A stretch of 64,000 nucleotides of DNA. Source: Candidatus Gastranaerophilales bacterium (lineage in GTDB: Bacteria > Cyanobacteriota > Vampirovibrionia > Gastranaerophilales > Gastranaerophilaceae). The stretch is taken from positions 1-64,000 of the forward strand of contig UNSK01000005.1 of the NCBI GenBank assembly GCA_900552525.1, read 5' to 3'. The position numbers and the translations under genes were made by a program. The notes under the pieces are model-generated. The model was not told the origin of the DNA, did no database searches, and was given only the letters and a program-made list of their open reading frames with translations. Positions 32,789 to 42,221 of this stretch are shown piece by piece (positions within the stretch are counted from its first letter, which is position 1; each line of letters opens with the position of its first letter).

Positions 32789-35494
32789 TTAACCTACACA
32801 GGAAAGATGTCCGTGTTTTTTCTCTTCAGCAAATTTAGGAGATAACCACCCGCATTTATATCCGGTAATCCCAAGCCCAGTCAAAGCCGCAAGCCCTAGA
32901 GCAACTGCTGCAATTTTCTTAGTCTTACCGTTGAAGTGAATAGAATTACCACCGCTTCCACCAGTAATACCATGTCTTAAACCTGAAAAATCAAGTTTTA
33001 TCAAATCATTTTTAGATATATTCTTACCTTTATTATTGAAATGATAGTCGAAATATAATTGACCAGAAGATTTACCGGTCGCGCTCAACCAGGCGTTACC
33101 GAACCATGTTGTATCAGCTTTAATTTGGTTAGCTAGAATTGTTTCTGCATTCTTGCTGTTTCTATCTCTGATTAATGCTCTTTCCAAACATTCTGCCATT
33201 TCATCAGAAATTACAGAATCTCTCAATTTTCTGAGAGCTTTTTTATATTCTTCATCAGCTTCCAAAGTTTCTTTCAATAATTCTGCCGGTATATCTTCAT
33301 TTATTTGTCCTTTATACTTCTTGGTTATATCGCTAACAAGCTTGTCTTTTATTTTATTAAATGCCGTCTTTGCATCTTCGTTTGCAGCTTTCAAAGCAGT
33401 TTCTTCTGACATAAAGTATTCGTGTTTGCCCTTGTATGCATCCATTAACTTTGCATCTGCAGCAATATCTGGATCAAAGTTCTTTTGTGCCATACCCTGA
33501 ACATTTGGTGTAATAGGAGTACATAAAGCCTTTTTAGCCTCCAAGTCAGTAAGTTCACAAGGAGCAAATCTTGACGGCAAGAGAGCTGCATCACCTGCCA
33601 TTGCCCAATCTTTACCAGGAGTCCAGCCGTCTGTCATTATCATACGACCTTTTAACTTAGGTTTTGAAGCTGCAAGTTCAAATTTTTCTACTGTTTCTGG
33701 TTCATACTTCATATCTCCGCCGAAAATAAGAATTGCATTCGGATCTTTTTCGGCATATTTTTCAAAAGTATCGATTACAGTATCCATACTTTTTTGGAAA
33801 TCACCACGTCCCCAGCTGACAATTAATTTGACATCCTCACCTTTTTTCAGTTTTGCAAGGTATTCATCAGCAATATTACCATAAATTTTAAGATTTCTAT
33901 CAGATTTTCCGGCTAGAATATGCATTCTGCCTTGATTTGGTTTACTAATCTCTTTACCGGTTTCATCTAGCAAAACAGAATCTACAAACTTCTGGCTAAA
34001 TCTTTCAAGCAAGTTGATTTTATTTTGACGTTTTACATCTCTAACAGTCTTTAAGTCAGCTTTATTTTTATCAAACACCTGAAATTTATTTACTGTAACA
34101 ACAGAACCGTCTTTTAATTTTAGTTTAACATCAGACTTATATCCCGGCTGTAAGATGCCTTCGCTGAATGGTGATACATTAGGATCCATAAGCGGATTTG
34201 TAAGTCCTTTAAAGCGGCCAAGTTTATCCAATTCAACAAGGTCATTATACATTGCAGAAACTAAGTCATTAGTTATCAAAGAGTCATGATAACCTTCAGA
34301 TACGGTTGTTAACATTGGAGAGTATCCTGTTTTTGCATAATGGATTGCAACATTAAACGCATTCATTCCACTCTTTGGACGTACGAAATTCTTTAAAACG
34401 GTTTCTCTCAGGAAATCTTCTTCTCGTCCCAACTTCACAGCTTCAATATATTCTTTGCTGTTCAAAAGTTTTGTTAAATCTTCTTTTGTAGCACCAAGGT
34501 TAACAATCGCTTGTCTAGCCCCCATTGGCTGATCGTAACCTGCATTCATATTATGTCCGACACCACCTAAGAATTTATCCATCCAGTATGCATCCCCAGC
34601 GGCATTCTTCTGTGCTGCATAATGCATCGTAAACATGGTCTGACCGTCTGAACATAAAATATATTTAGGATCAATATTATACTTTTCTTTCAAAGCAGGC
34701 ATAAGCTCTACTGTCGCTCTTGCTTCTTTTGGATAAGGCTGCCCCTGCCAGCCGGAAGAAAATTTCTTGGCTAAAGCATCACCGCTTGCAGAAGCATAAC
34801 TGTCATCTGCATATTGTTTTGCCATACTCGCAGTCGAATCAACATATGTAAATACAAATTCCAGTTTATTTTGAGTTTCTTTACTGATTTTTTTTGCATC
34901 CATTGCCTTAATAAGATTTTCATCTTTTTGAGCTCTAAACATTTTTATTGGAACATTCTCTTCCATACCCCAGTTCATTTTTGAAGATTTTACTTCCTCT
35001 AAAAGAAATACGTTTCCTTTCTTCTCTTCTAAAAATTTCACTAAATCAGTTGCGTTATCAATAGACTGAGCTGTGACAAAAGGAGTTCCTTCTTTTCCTT
35101 TAAACGGATGGTTTGCCGGTAAATTATCAGGAATGTATCTTACTTTGACCCCTTGTCCAATCGGATGTCTTACCTTACCAGTTTTTGGATCAATATCTTT
35201 TTTGTAATCAACTTGCTGGTTATACAATGGTATAAATTTTACAATCTTATCCACATCTTTGTTATCAAGATAATTATAATCATTAACAACTGTACCAACA
35301 CCGCCGCCATTAAAACCAAATAATGGTTCTTCGGCAACCATATGAGCTATATGGCGAGGATTACCGCTTTTAAAAGATATCATTGACATTCCTTTTGGAA
35401 CACCTGCAATATCTTTTGGTGCTTCCGCCTCCTTCACATTTCTGTTTTTCGCTCTCAAAACTGAATAGTCAACACCAACTGCGTTAATCTTCAT
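32789..35494 (-). CDS. Glycogen/starch synthase-like GT5 protein with C-terminal membrane anchor
   Basis: 901 residues, nearly twice the roughly 480 of bacterial GlgA. An N-terminal loop FGFNGGGVGTVVNDYNYL (from about residue 58) resembles the ADP-glucose loop of GT5 enzymes. The C-terminal GT-B half has LIVSWGRGDFQKSMDTVI, IFGGDMKYEPE and LLPSRFAPCELTDLEAKKAL near 640, the position of the family's SRFEPCGL motif. A hydrophobic helix AAVALGLAALTGLGITGY near residues 870-887 would anchor it. The N-terminus (MKINAVGV, then ISFKSGN) resembles the lineage-type starts of other genes here. It stands alone. Activity is likely alpha-glucan synthesis, but the insertions make the substrate uncertain. 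Confidence 0.75.
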   Translation of the reverse strand: MKINAVGVDYSVLRAKNRNVKEAEAPKDIAGVPKGMSMISFKSGNPRHIAHMVAEEPLFGFNGGGVGTVVNDYNYLDNKDVDKIVKFIPLYNQQVDYKKDIDPKTGKVRHPIGQGVKVRYIPDNLPANHPFKGKEGTPFVTAQSIDNATDLVKFLEEKKGNVFLLEEVKSSKMNWGMEENVPIKMFRAQKDENLIKAMDAKKISKETQNKLEFVFTYVDSTASMAKQYADDSYASASGDALAKKFSSGWQGQPYPKEARATVELMPALKEKYNIDPKYILCSDGQTMFTMHYAAQKNAAGDAYWMDKFLGGVGHNMNAGYDQPMGARQAIVNLGATKEDLTKLLNSKEYIEAVKLGREEDFLRETVLKNFVRPKSGMNAFNVAIHYAKTGYSPMLTTVSEGYHDSLITNDLVSAMYNDLVELDKLGRFKGLTNPLMDPNVSPFSEGILQPGYKSDVKLKLKDGSVVTVNKFQVFDKNKADLKTVRDVKRQNKINLLERFSQKFVDSVLLDETGKEISKPNQGRMHILAGKSDRNLKIYGNIADEYLAKLKKGEDVKLIVSWGRGDFQKSMDTVIDTFEKYAEKDPNAILIFGGDMKYEPETVEKFELAASKPKLKGRMIMTDGWTPGKDWAMAGDAALLPSRFAPCELTDLEAKKALCTPITPNVQGMAQKNFDPDIAADAKLMDAYKGKHEYFMSEETALKAANEDAKTAFNKIKDKLVSDITKKYKGQINEDIPAELLKETLEADEEYKKALRKLRDSVISDEMAECLERALIRDRNSKNAETILANQIKADTTWFGNAWLSATGKSSGQLYFDYHFNNKGKNISKNDLIKLDFSGLRHGITGGSGGNSIHFNGKTKKIAAVALGLAALTGLGITGYKCGWLSPKFAEEKKHGHLSCVG

Positions 35495-35527
35495 AAGACA
35501 AACTCCTTACACACATAACTACTATAT

Positions 35528-35565
35528 ATATAAAAAACCACACACAAAAAAATTTAACCTTTTAT
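35528..35565 (-). promoter_or_regulatory. Degenerate copy of the shared promoter element
   Basis: On the minus strand GGTTAAATTTTT, about 10 nt, TTTTTTATAT (35528-35537), ending 33 nt before the ATG at 35494. It matches block 2 of the shared element at 8 of 10 positions but has a one-base shorter gap. An AAGGAG site precedes the ATG. The 270-bp gap 35495-35764 otherwise holds only AT-rich divergent promoter sequence. Confidence 0.35.
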
Positions 35566-35700
35566 CCCCAAATTATTAAGAATTATTAAGTAAATTTTTG
35601 TTAAGTAATTTCTTATTAAAGAGTAACAAAAAGAAAGTTTATTTTCAATAGCCACAAATGGGCAAATTTTTATCTTTTGTGTAAACTTTTATTACAAAAA

Positions 35701-35731
35701 GGCAATTTTTAGGAAAAACAATACTTTATAT
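35701..35731 (+). promoter_or_regulatory. Shared two-block promoter element, copy 2
   Basis: GGCAATTTTT (35701-35710), 11 nt, TACTTTATAT (35722-35731), ending 33 nt before the ATG at 35765. The leader after it has a 15-nt-period direct repeat AGGTTAG (35737 and 35752), the second copy beside the ribosome site. Confidence 0.65.
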
Positions 35732-35764
35732 AAGTAAGGTTAGATAAATATAGGTTAGGTAGGT

Positions 35765-36388
35765 ATGATTAACAATATTGCAACTATGGACTTACGTCCA
35801 CAGATGGCAGTTGCTAAGCCGATGGCTTCAGTATCGAGCTTCAGTATGCCGCCAATTTTAGGATTTAAAACTCCGCCTCTAAAAGAAAAGGCTATTATTA
35901 AAGTCAAAAAAGTTAAAAGAGGGGATAATATTATTATCCCTGGTGAGATAGAAGATGATTATGTTGATATTGTAGAAGAAATTCTGCCGCAGAATAATAG
36001 TAACTTCTTCACGTCACAAGAATTTGTATCCCCGCCAATAAAACGGCAAATAAAATACTTAAAAAATTGTTATATTATTGATTATATTCAATCACCTAAA
36101 GCTCGATGCGGATTAGGCACAGAAGCGATTAAAAATCTTGCAGAAAAAGCCATGTTTGACTCTAAAGCTGATGGAAGAATTGTCACTTTTTCAGCACCGA
36201 TGACAAAAGAGTCTTCGCCAGCATTGTTCTTTTACAAACTTGGGTTTAGATTTACAAGTCCGGAGGCAAATCAATATATGGAGGAATGTATTATCAAGAA
36301 AATACCCGACATTCCGGCTCAGGTTGGAATGATGTACCTTCCCAAAAGCCGGCTGCACAAACTTTTAAGATACGGAGAACTATTCTAA
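35765..36388 (+). CDS. GNAT-like acetyltransferase fold protein
   Basis: 207 residues. The N-terminal 45 residues are a lineage-type leader (MINNIATMDLRPQM ... PPILGFKTPP). From about residue 105 a GNAT-like core is visible: CYIIDYIQSPKARCGLGTEA with the R-x-x-G-x-G acetyl-CoA loop in degenerate form (RCGLGTEAIKNLAEKA), a strand VTFSAPM, then SSPALFFYKLGFRFTSPEAN, the typical [SN]-x-x-A-x-x-F-Y-x-K-L-G-F end of the fold. No full catalytic assignment is possible. It is directly followed by the next ORF and transcribed from the shared promoter element. Confidence 0.65.
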   Translation: MINNIATMDLRPQMAVAKPMASVSSFSMPPILGFKTPPLKEKAIIKVKKVKRGDNIIIPGEIEDDYVDIVEEILPQNNSNFFTSQEFVSPPIKRQIKYLKNCYIIDYIQSPKARCGLGTEAIKNLAEKAMFDSKADGRIVTFSAPMTKESSPALFFYKLGFRFTSPEANQYMEECIIKKIPDIPAQVGMMYLPKSRLHKLLRYGELF

Positions 36389-36691
36389 ATGACTGAGATT
36401 AACAAAAACATTTTAGAAGGGCATTATTCGACAGAAACAAAAGTCAAACGCCCCAAAATAACCGTAGCAGAAGCACCTGCAGCGCTTCCTAAGCATACTC
36501 TTTTTTCTGAAAAAGAAGCAAAGCAAAAGATTAATGCAATCAATACTGACATTTACCAAGGTACAAAAAAGGAGAAAGCAAAAAATGACTTTAATAAATC
36601 ACTTTATTTTAAAATTTTTGGAGGCGTTGCTCTTGCAACCGCAGGCATTGCCGGTATTAATAAAATCAGAGATTTCTTTAGAAAATCTTAA
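36389..36691 (+). CDS. Small single-pass membrane protein of unknown function
   Basis: 100 residues. Its ATG is the first base after the stop of the GNAT-like gene, so they are coupled. The N-terminal 70 residues are charged and soluble, and a hydrophobic segment IFGGVALATAGIAGI lies near residues 75-90, followed by a basic end (RDFFRKS). Such a tail anchor would leave the N-terminus in the cytoplasm. No known domain. Confidence 0.6.
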   Translation: MTEINKNILEGHYSTETKVKRPKITVAEAPAALPKHTLFSEKEAKQKINAINTDIYQGTKKEKAKNDFNKSLYFKIFGGVALATAGIAGINKIRDFFRKS

Positions 36692-36777
36692 TTAGGCAAT
36701 TTATAATTTTATGCTAGAATGAGTTGGTAGTGGTTGAATATCCACTTAATACTGAAAATAATAGGAGAGTATGATAT

Positions 36778-38619
36778 ATGTGCGGAATTGTAGGATATGT
36801 TGGCAGTAAAAAAGCTATTGATATATTGCTTGAAGGACTTACAAATCTTGAATATAGAGGTTACGATTCAGCTGGTATTGCTGTTAATGTTGATGGTAAA
36901 GTTCAGCTCTACAAAGCAGAAGGCAAGCTTCAAAACTTAAAAGATATTGTTGAAAAAAATTATGCAGAGATTTCTAAATCTACTATTGGTATAGGTCATA
37001 TCCGCTGGGCTACACACGGGGCTCCGACTGTTGCGAATGCTCACCCGCACACATGCAATTGTGGAAGAGTTGCAATTGTTCACAACGGAATTATTGAAAA
37101 CTTTAAGGAACTTCGTGAAAAACTTGAGAAAAAAGGATGCACTTTCCGCTCACAAACTGATACAGAAACTGTTGCACACCTAATTGCTACAAAATTTGCA
37201 GAAACAAATGATTTAACTGAAGCTGTAAGACTTGCTACAAAAGAAATAGAAGGGGCCTATGCTCTTTGTGTTATACATCAGGATGTTAAGGATACAATTG
37301 TTGCTACCAGGAGAAATGCTCCTCTGCTGGTTGGTTTAGGTGAAAATGAATATTATATCGCGTCTGATGTACCGGCAATTATTCAGCATACTAAAAAAGC
37401 TATGTACATTGATGATAATCAAATCGTTACAGTAACACCAAATTCAATGAAATTAATTGATATTGATAATAATTCTATACAGGGAAAAGTTGAAACTTTA
37501 CCCTGGGAACCGGTTGCTCTGAGTAAAATGGGATACAAACATTTTATGCTCAAAGAAATTCACGAACAGCCTGACGTTGTAAGAAATGTTCTTTCCGGTA
37601 AACTCAGAGCAATGGATGAGCCTATACACTTAAAAGAAGTAACTCTTGACAGAGATAAATTAAAGAACTTAAACCGTATTCAAATCGTTGCATGCGGAAC
37701 ATCGCTCCATGCAGCAATGGTTGGTAAGTACATCATTGAAGATTTTTGTGGAATTTCTGTTGATGTAGAGCCATCAAGTGAATATATCTACAGAAAAACA
37801 ATTACAGATCAAAATACTTTAGTGATAGGGGTTTCGCAGTCAGGAGAAACTGCTGACACTATTACAGCTGTAAGACAGGCTAAAGCAAAAGGCTCACACA
37901 TCCTAATTGTTACTAATAGACCGGATTCGACTATGGCACGTGAAGCCGACAGCCTTGTTCCTGTTTATGCAGGTATTGAAGTTTCTGTTGCTGCGACAAA
38001 ATCTTATATGGCACAATTAATTTCTTTCTACCTGCTTGCAATCTATATGGCTGAGGTTAAAGGGGTAAATGAAGAAGAATTGAGGGATTTAAAACACGAA
38101 CTTATTGTTCTGCCGCAAAAAATAGAAAAGGTACTTTCCCATAAAGAAGATATACAAAAATGCGCACGTGCATTTTCTAGTTCAAAAGATTTCATTTTTA
38201 TTGCTAGAGGTATCAATTATCCGACGGCATTGGAAGGCGCCTTAAAATTAAAAGAAATAAGCTACATTAATGCAACAGGTTATACTGCCGGCGAATTAAA
38301 ACACGGCCCGATTGCAATGCTTGATGAAACAATGCCGGTACTTTCAATATTAATGAAAGGCAAAGTTTATGACAAAATTTTATCTAACTCAGAAGAAGCA
38401 AGAGCACGTAATGCAAGAATGATAGCATTAACAGATTCTGATGATACAAAGTTAAATGAATTATTTGATTACATAATTAGAATTCCTGAGATTTCCGAAA
38501 TCTTATCACCTGCTCTTGCAGTAGTTCCATTACAACTATTAGCTTATTACATTGCAGAATTTTTAGGTAAGGATGTTGACCAGCCGAGAAACCTCGCAAA
38601 ATCAGTTACAGTGGAATAA
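36778..38619 (+). CDS. glmS: Glutamine-fructose-6-phosphate aminotransferase
   Basis: 613 residues, full length. Makes glucosamine-6-phosphate for peptidoglycan and LPS. It starts MCGIVGYVG with the N-terminal nucleophile Cys2, has the glutaminase segment LEYRGYDSAGIAV, two SIS domains (VACGTSLHAAMVGKYIIE near 303; GVSQSGETADT near 353; IFIARGINYPTALEGALKLK near 468) and the canonical end DQPRNLAKSVTVE. AGGAGAG precedes the ATG; a TAGAAT box lies at 36715. The 3' end overlaps the decayed EF-hand gene by 18 nt. Confidence 0.97.
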   Translation: MCGIVGYVGSKKAIDILLEGLTNLEYRGYDSAGIAVNVDGKVQLYKAEGKLQNLKDIVEKNYAEISKSTIGIGHIRWATHGAPTVANAHPHTCNCGRVAIVHNGIIENFKELREKLEKKGCTFRSQTDTETVAHLIATKFAETNDLTEAVRLATKEIEGAYALCVIHQDVKDTIVATRRNAPLLVGLGENEYYIASDVPAIIQHTKKAMYIDDNQIVTVTPNSMKLIDIDNNSIQGKVETLPWEPVALSKMGYKHFMLKEIHEQPDVVRNVLSGKLRAMDEPIHLKEVTLDRDKLKNLNRIQIVACGTSLHAAMVGKYIIEDFCGISVDVEPSSEYIYRKTITDQNTLVIGVSQSGETADTITAVRQAKAKGSHILIVTNRPDSTMAREADSLVPVYAGIEVSVAATKSYMAQLISFYLLAIYMAEVKGVNEEELRDLKHELIVLPQKIEKVLSHKEDIQKCARAFSSSKDFIFIARGINYPTALEGALKLKEISYINATGYTAGELKHGPIAMLDETMPVLSILMKGKVYDKILSNSEEARARNARMIALTDSDDTKLNELFDYIIRIPEISEILSPALAVVPLQLLAYYIAEFLGKDVDQPRNLAKSVTVE

Positions 38620-39280
38620 AATTAATGGATTACTCCAATTAAAAAATAGTTGAAATGGTTGAGCAAAGTTAAATTTAGGGAATTGGAACTGAGAAAAATT
38701 CCAAAATTGAGGAATGTTCCAAAATGTTGTTAAATTCTTCGATGTTGGTACCTCATAAGTATTTGTTGCTTTTTTCTTTTCCGCTTCAAGCTCTTTACCA
38801 TCTATAATTCTAGTATCATCTAGCACTGTTCCATAATCTTCGCTATTAAGCCAGGTTATGTATTCTTTAGCATCAATTTTATCATCAACTGCATATTTTT
38901 TAGCAGCTTCTACTGCCCTTTGGTAATAATCACCCTCATATTTCTTTAAGAACTCTAAACCTTCAGTAAATTCTTCAACAGTTACAATACCGTCTTTGTT
39001 TTTATCATCACGCTGAAGGAGTATTTTTTCTGTTTCTTCCATATATGCTTTATCACTTAATAAATTTTGTAAATGTTCTTTTGAGATTCCACTCTTATAT
39101 GTACCATTATTGCGCTGTTCTTGAATATCTTTTCCACTGCGAATTTTATTCTCCTCTAACAGTTTGTCATAGTCACTACTTCCCAGCCAGCTTGCATATT
39201 CAGCTGTCGATAAATTCAGTTACAGTTGTTTTACTGTCCTTATTTGTATCCCACTTAGATAATATATTGTTACGATTTTT
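38602..39280 (-). pseudogene. Decayed EF-hand repeat protein gene
   Basis: The intact ORF from the ATG at 39042 encodes 146 residues with a canonical EF-hand loop DKNKDGIVTVEE and an aromatic/Asn-rich tail (NIPQFWNFSQFQFPKFNFAQ). The same frame is open upstream without a start to about 39218 (AEYASWLGSSDYDKLLEENK), and a second EF-hand (KWDTNKDSKTTVTEFIDS) continues upstream to 39280 in another frame. AEYASWLGSSDY matches KEYITWLNSEDY inside the ORF, so the parts are repeats of one protein. A one-base shift near 39200-39218 and loss of the 5' end leave it broken. A short product from 39042 is still possible, though no good ribosome site is seen. Confidence 0.65.
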
Positions 39281-39294
39281 TTACATTTACTTTT

Positions 39295-39328
39295 TTGAAT
39301 TGTTATTCTTGCTAAACTATTATCAATT
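39295..39328 (+). promoter_or_regulatory. Promoter before ahcY and a 54-codon ORF
   Basis: TTGAAT (39295-39300), 17-nt spacer, TATTAT (39318-39323), 5 nt to the ATG at 39329. Predicted leaderless. Confidence 0.5.
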
Positions 39329-40769
<1,441 letters not shown>

Positions 40770-40772
40770 ACT

Positions 40773-40803
40773 AAAAGAGGAGGGTTAAACCTCCTCTTTT
40801 TTT
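40773..40803. terminator. Bidirectional terminator between ahcY and pflA
   Basis: Stem AAAAGAGGAGG (40773-40783) / CCTCCTCTTTT (40790-40800), 6-nt loop, T-run after it. The stem includes the last codons of pflA on the other strand. Confidence 0.85.
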
Positions 40804-41534
40804 GCTTTATAAGCTTTCATAATAATATTTCTTGCCTCCATTGCCTGTTCATGAGATAAAGGCGGAACACCTTTAAGCGGGTATTCAATACCTAGATTTT
40901 CATATTTTGGCACAGCCATATCGTGATATGGCAGCACATCAAGCGCGGCAATATTATGAAGTCCTGCAAGGAAAACTCCTAGACGCGTCAAATATTCTTC
41001 TTTAAAAGTAATACCTGGTACAACAACATGTCTTACCCACATTGGTTTTTTAATATCTGAAAGATATTTTGCAAAAGCTAAAATATTCTTATTAGAATGT
41101 TTGGTAAGTTTTTTATGTTCTTCGTCATCTATATGCTTGATGTCCAGAAGTACAATACTTGTATATTTTAATAATTCATCTATTTTTTCAGTGTTATCCC
41201 TATTAAAGAAAATACCTGAAGTATCAAGTGCTGTATTAATTCCTTTTGCATTTGCTTGTTTGAAAAGCTCTGTAACAAATTCAATCTGACAAAGCGGTTC
41301 ACCGCCGGTTACCGTAATTCCGCCGGAACAAAATTCCTTAACACCTTCATATTGTTTTAAAATATCGCCAACACTCATATGATTTGCCTGTTTATTAATA
41401 TCCCAGGTATCAGGATTATGGCAGTACTGGCATCTTAGAGGACAGCCCTGCGTAAATACTACAAATCTTATTCCCGGGCCGTCAACCGTGCCGCAGCTTT
41501 CTATTGAATGAATATTTCCAAAAATTTCTGACAT
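40785..41534 (-). CDS. pflA: Pyruvate formate-lyase activating enzyme
   Basis: 249 residues. Radical-SAM enzyme that makes the glycyl radical of PFL. The cluster motif is CPLRCQYCHNPDTWD (CxxxCxxC) near residue 30, preceded by SCGTVDGPGIRFVVFTQG; later TVTGGEPLCQ and a DTSGIFF segment agree with PflA. Its natural target here should be Gly53 of the detached 85-residue subunit at 31821. The ATG shares one base with the stop of plsY (TAATG), so it is expressed with plsY, about 9 kb from the PFL genes. Confidence 0.95.
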   Translation of the reverse strand: MSEIFGNIHSIESCGTVDGPGIRFVVFTQGCPLRCQYCHNPDTWDINKQANHMSVGDILKQYEGVKEFCSGGITVTGGEPLCQIEFVTELFKQANAKGINTALDTSGIFFNRDNTEKIDELLKYTSIVLLDIKHIDDEEHKKLTKHSNKNILAFAKYLSDIKKPMWVRHVVVPGITFKEEYLTRLGVFLAGLHNIAALDVLPYHDMAVPKYENLGIEYPLKGVPPLSHEQAMEARNIIMKAYKAKKEEV

Positions 41535-42142
41535 TATCTCACCTTATTTTCATTTCCCTGTATCAAACGTTTTATATTCTCTCTATGCAAGTAAACAATG
41601 TAAAGTGCACCTATTGCGCAGTATCCAGCATAAGCAGCAGGAGCATTCAAGAAATACATTACAAACGGAGATATCAGCAATGCAATAATCGACCCGACTG
41701 AAACGTATTTTGTAGTGTAGGTTATAATTCCCCATACAACTGCAATTATTAAACCTGCCATCCAGTTTAATGCAATAATAGTTCCTACACCTGAAGCAAC
41801 TGATTTGCCGCCTTTAAACTGTAAAAAGATTGACTTGCTGTGCCCGATAATAACAGCTACTGCTGCAATGACCGGAGCCAGACCAATCGAAAGAGCTACA
41901 GTTACAAACATTTTTGCTAATATTACAGGAAGAGCCCCTTTAATAGCATCAAGAAGCATAACAAGGAAAAAATAGTTTTTTCCCAGAACCCTTTTTACAT
42001 TTGTTGCTCCGGTTGAGCCTGAACCTACTGTCCTTATATCTTTTCCGGTTTTAGCTTTTACTATTAAGTAGCCGGTAGGTATTGAGCCGATTAAATAAGC
42101 TATTATAGCCGTTAATCCCAGCTGCAAACATATATGAAACAT
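41534..42142 (-). CDS. plsY: Glycerol-3-phosphate acyltransferase PlsY
   Basis: 202 residues, multi-pass inner-membrane protein that acylates glycerol-3-phosphate from acyl-phosphate. Signatures: YLIGSIPTGYLI near residue 16, GSGSTGATNVKRVLGK near 40, and GHSKSIFLQFKGGKSVASGVG near 100. An AGGAGGTG ribosome site and a TATAAT box lie upstream. It overlaps pflA by 1 nt; the pairing of a lipid gene with pflA looks like chance operon order. Confidence 0.94.
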   Translation of the reverse strand: MFHICLQLGLTAIIAYLIGSIPTGYLIVKAKTGKDIRTVGSGSTGATNVKRVLGKNYFFLVMLLDAIKGALPVILAKMFVTVALSIGLAPVIAAVAVIIGHSKSIFLQFKGGKSVASGVGTIIALNWMAGLIIAVVWGIITYTTKYVSVGSIIALLISPFVMYFLNAPAAYAGYCAIGALYIVYLHRENIKRLIQGNENKVR

Positions 42143-42186
42143 TTTACACCTCCTAATTTATCCGCTATTCTATTATACCAAAATAT

Positions 42187-42221
42187 TTGCAAATTACATA
42201 AATATCATTTAAAATCGTGTT
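42187..42221 (+). promoter_or_regulatory. Promoter of the NTPase-TPR gene, leaderless
   Basis: TTGCAA (42187-42192), 17-nt spacer, TAAAAT (42210-42215), 6 nt to the ATG at 42222. No Shine-Dalgarno. Confidence 0.55.

Noticed and set aside
36692-36777. glmS ribozyme upstream of glmS
   Set aside because: The gap is 86 nt and AT-rich, too short and without the ribozyme core.
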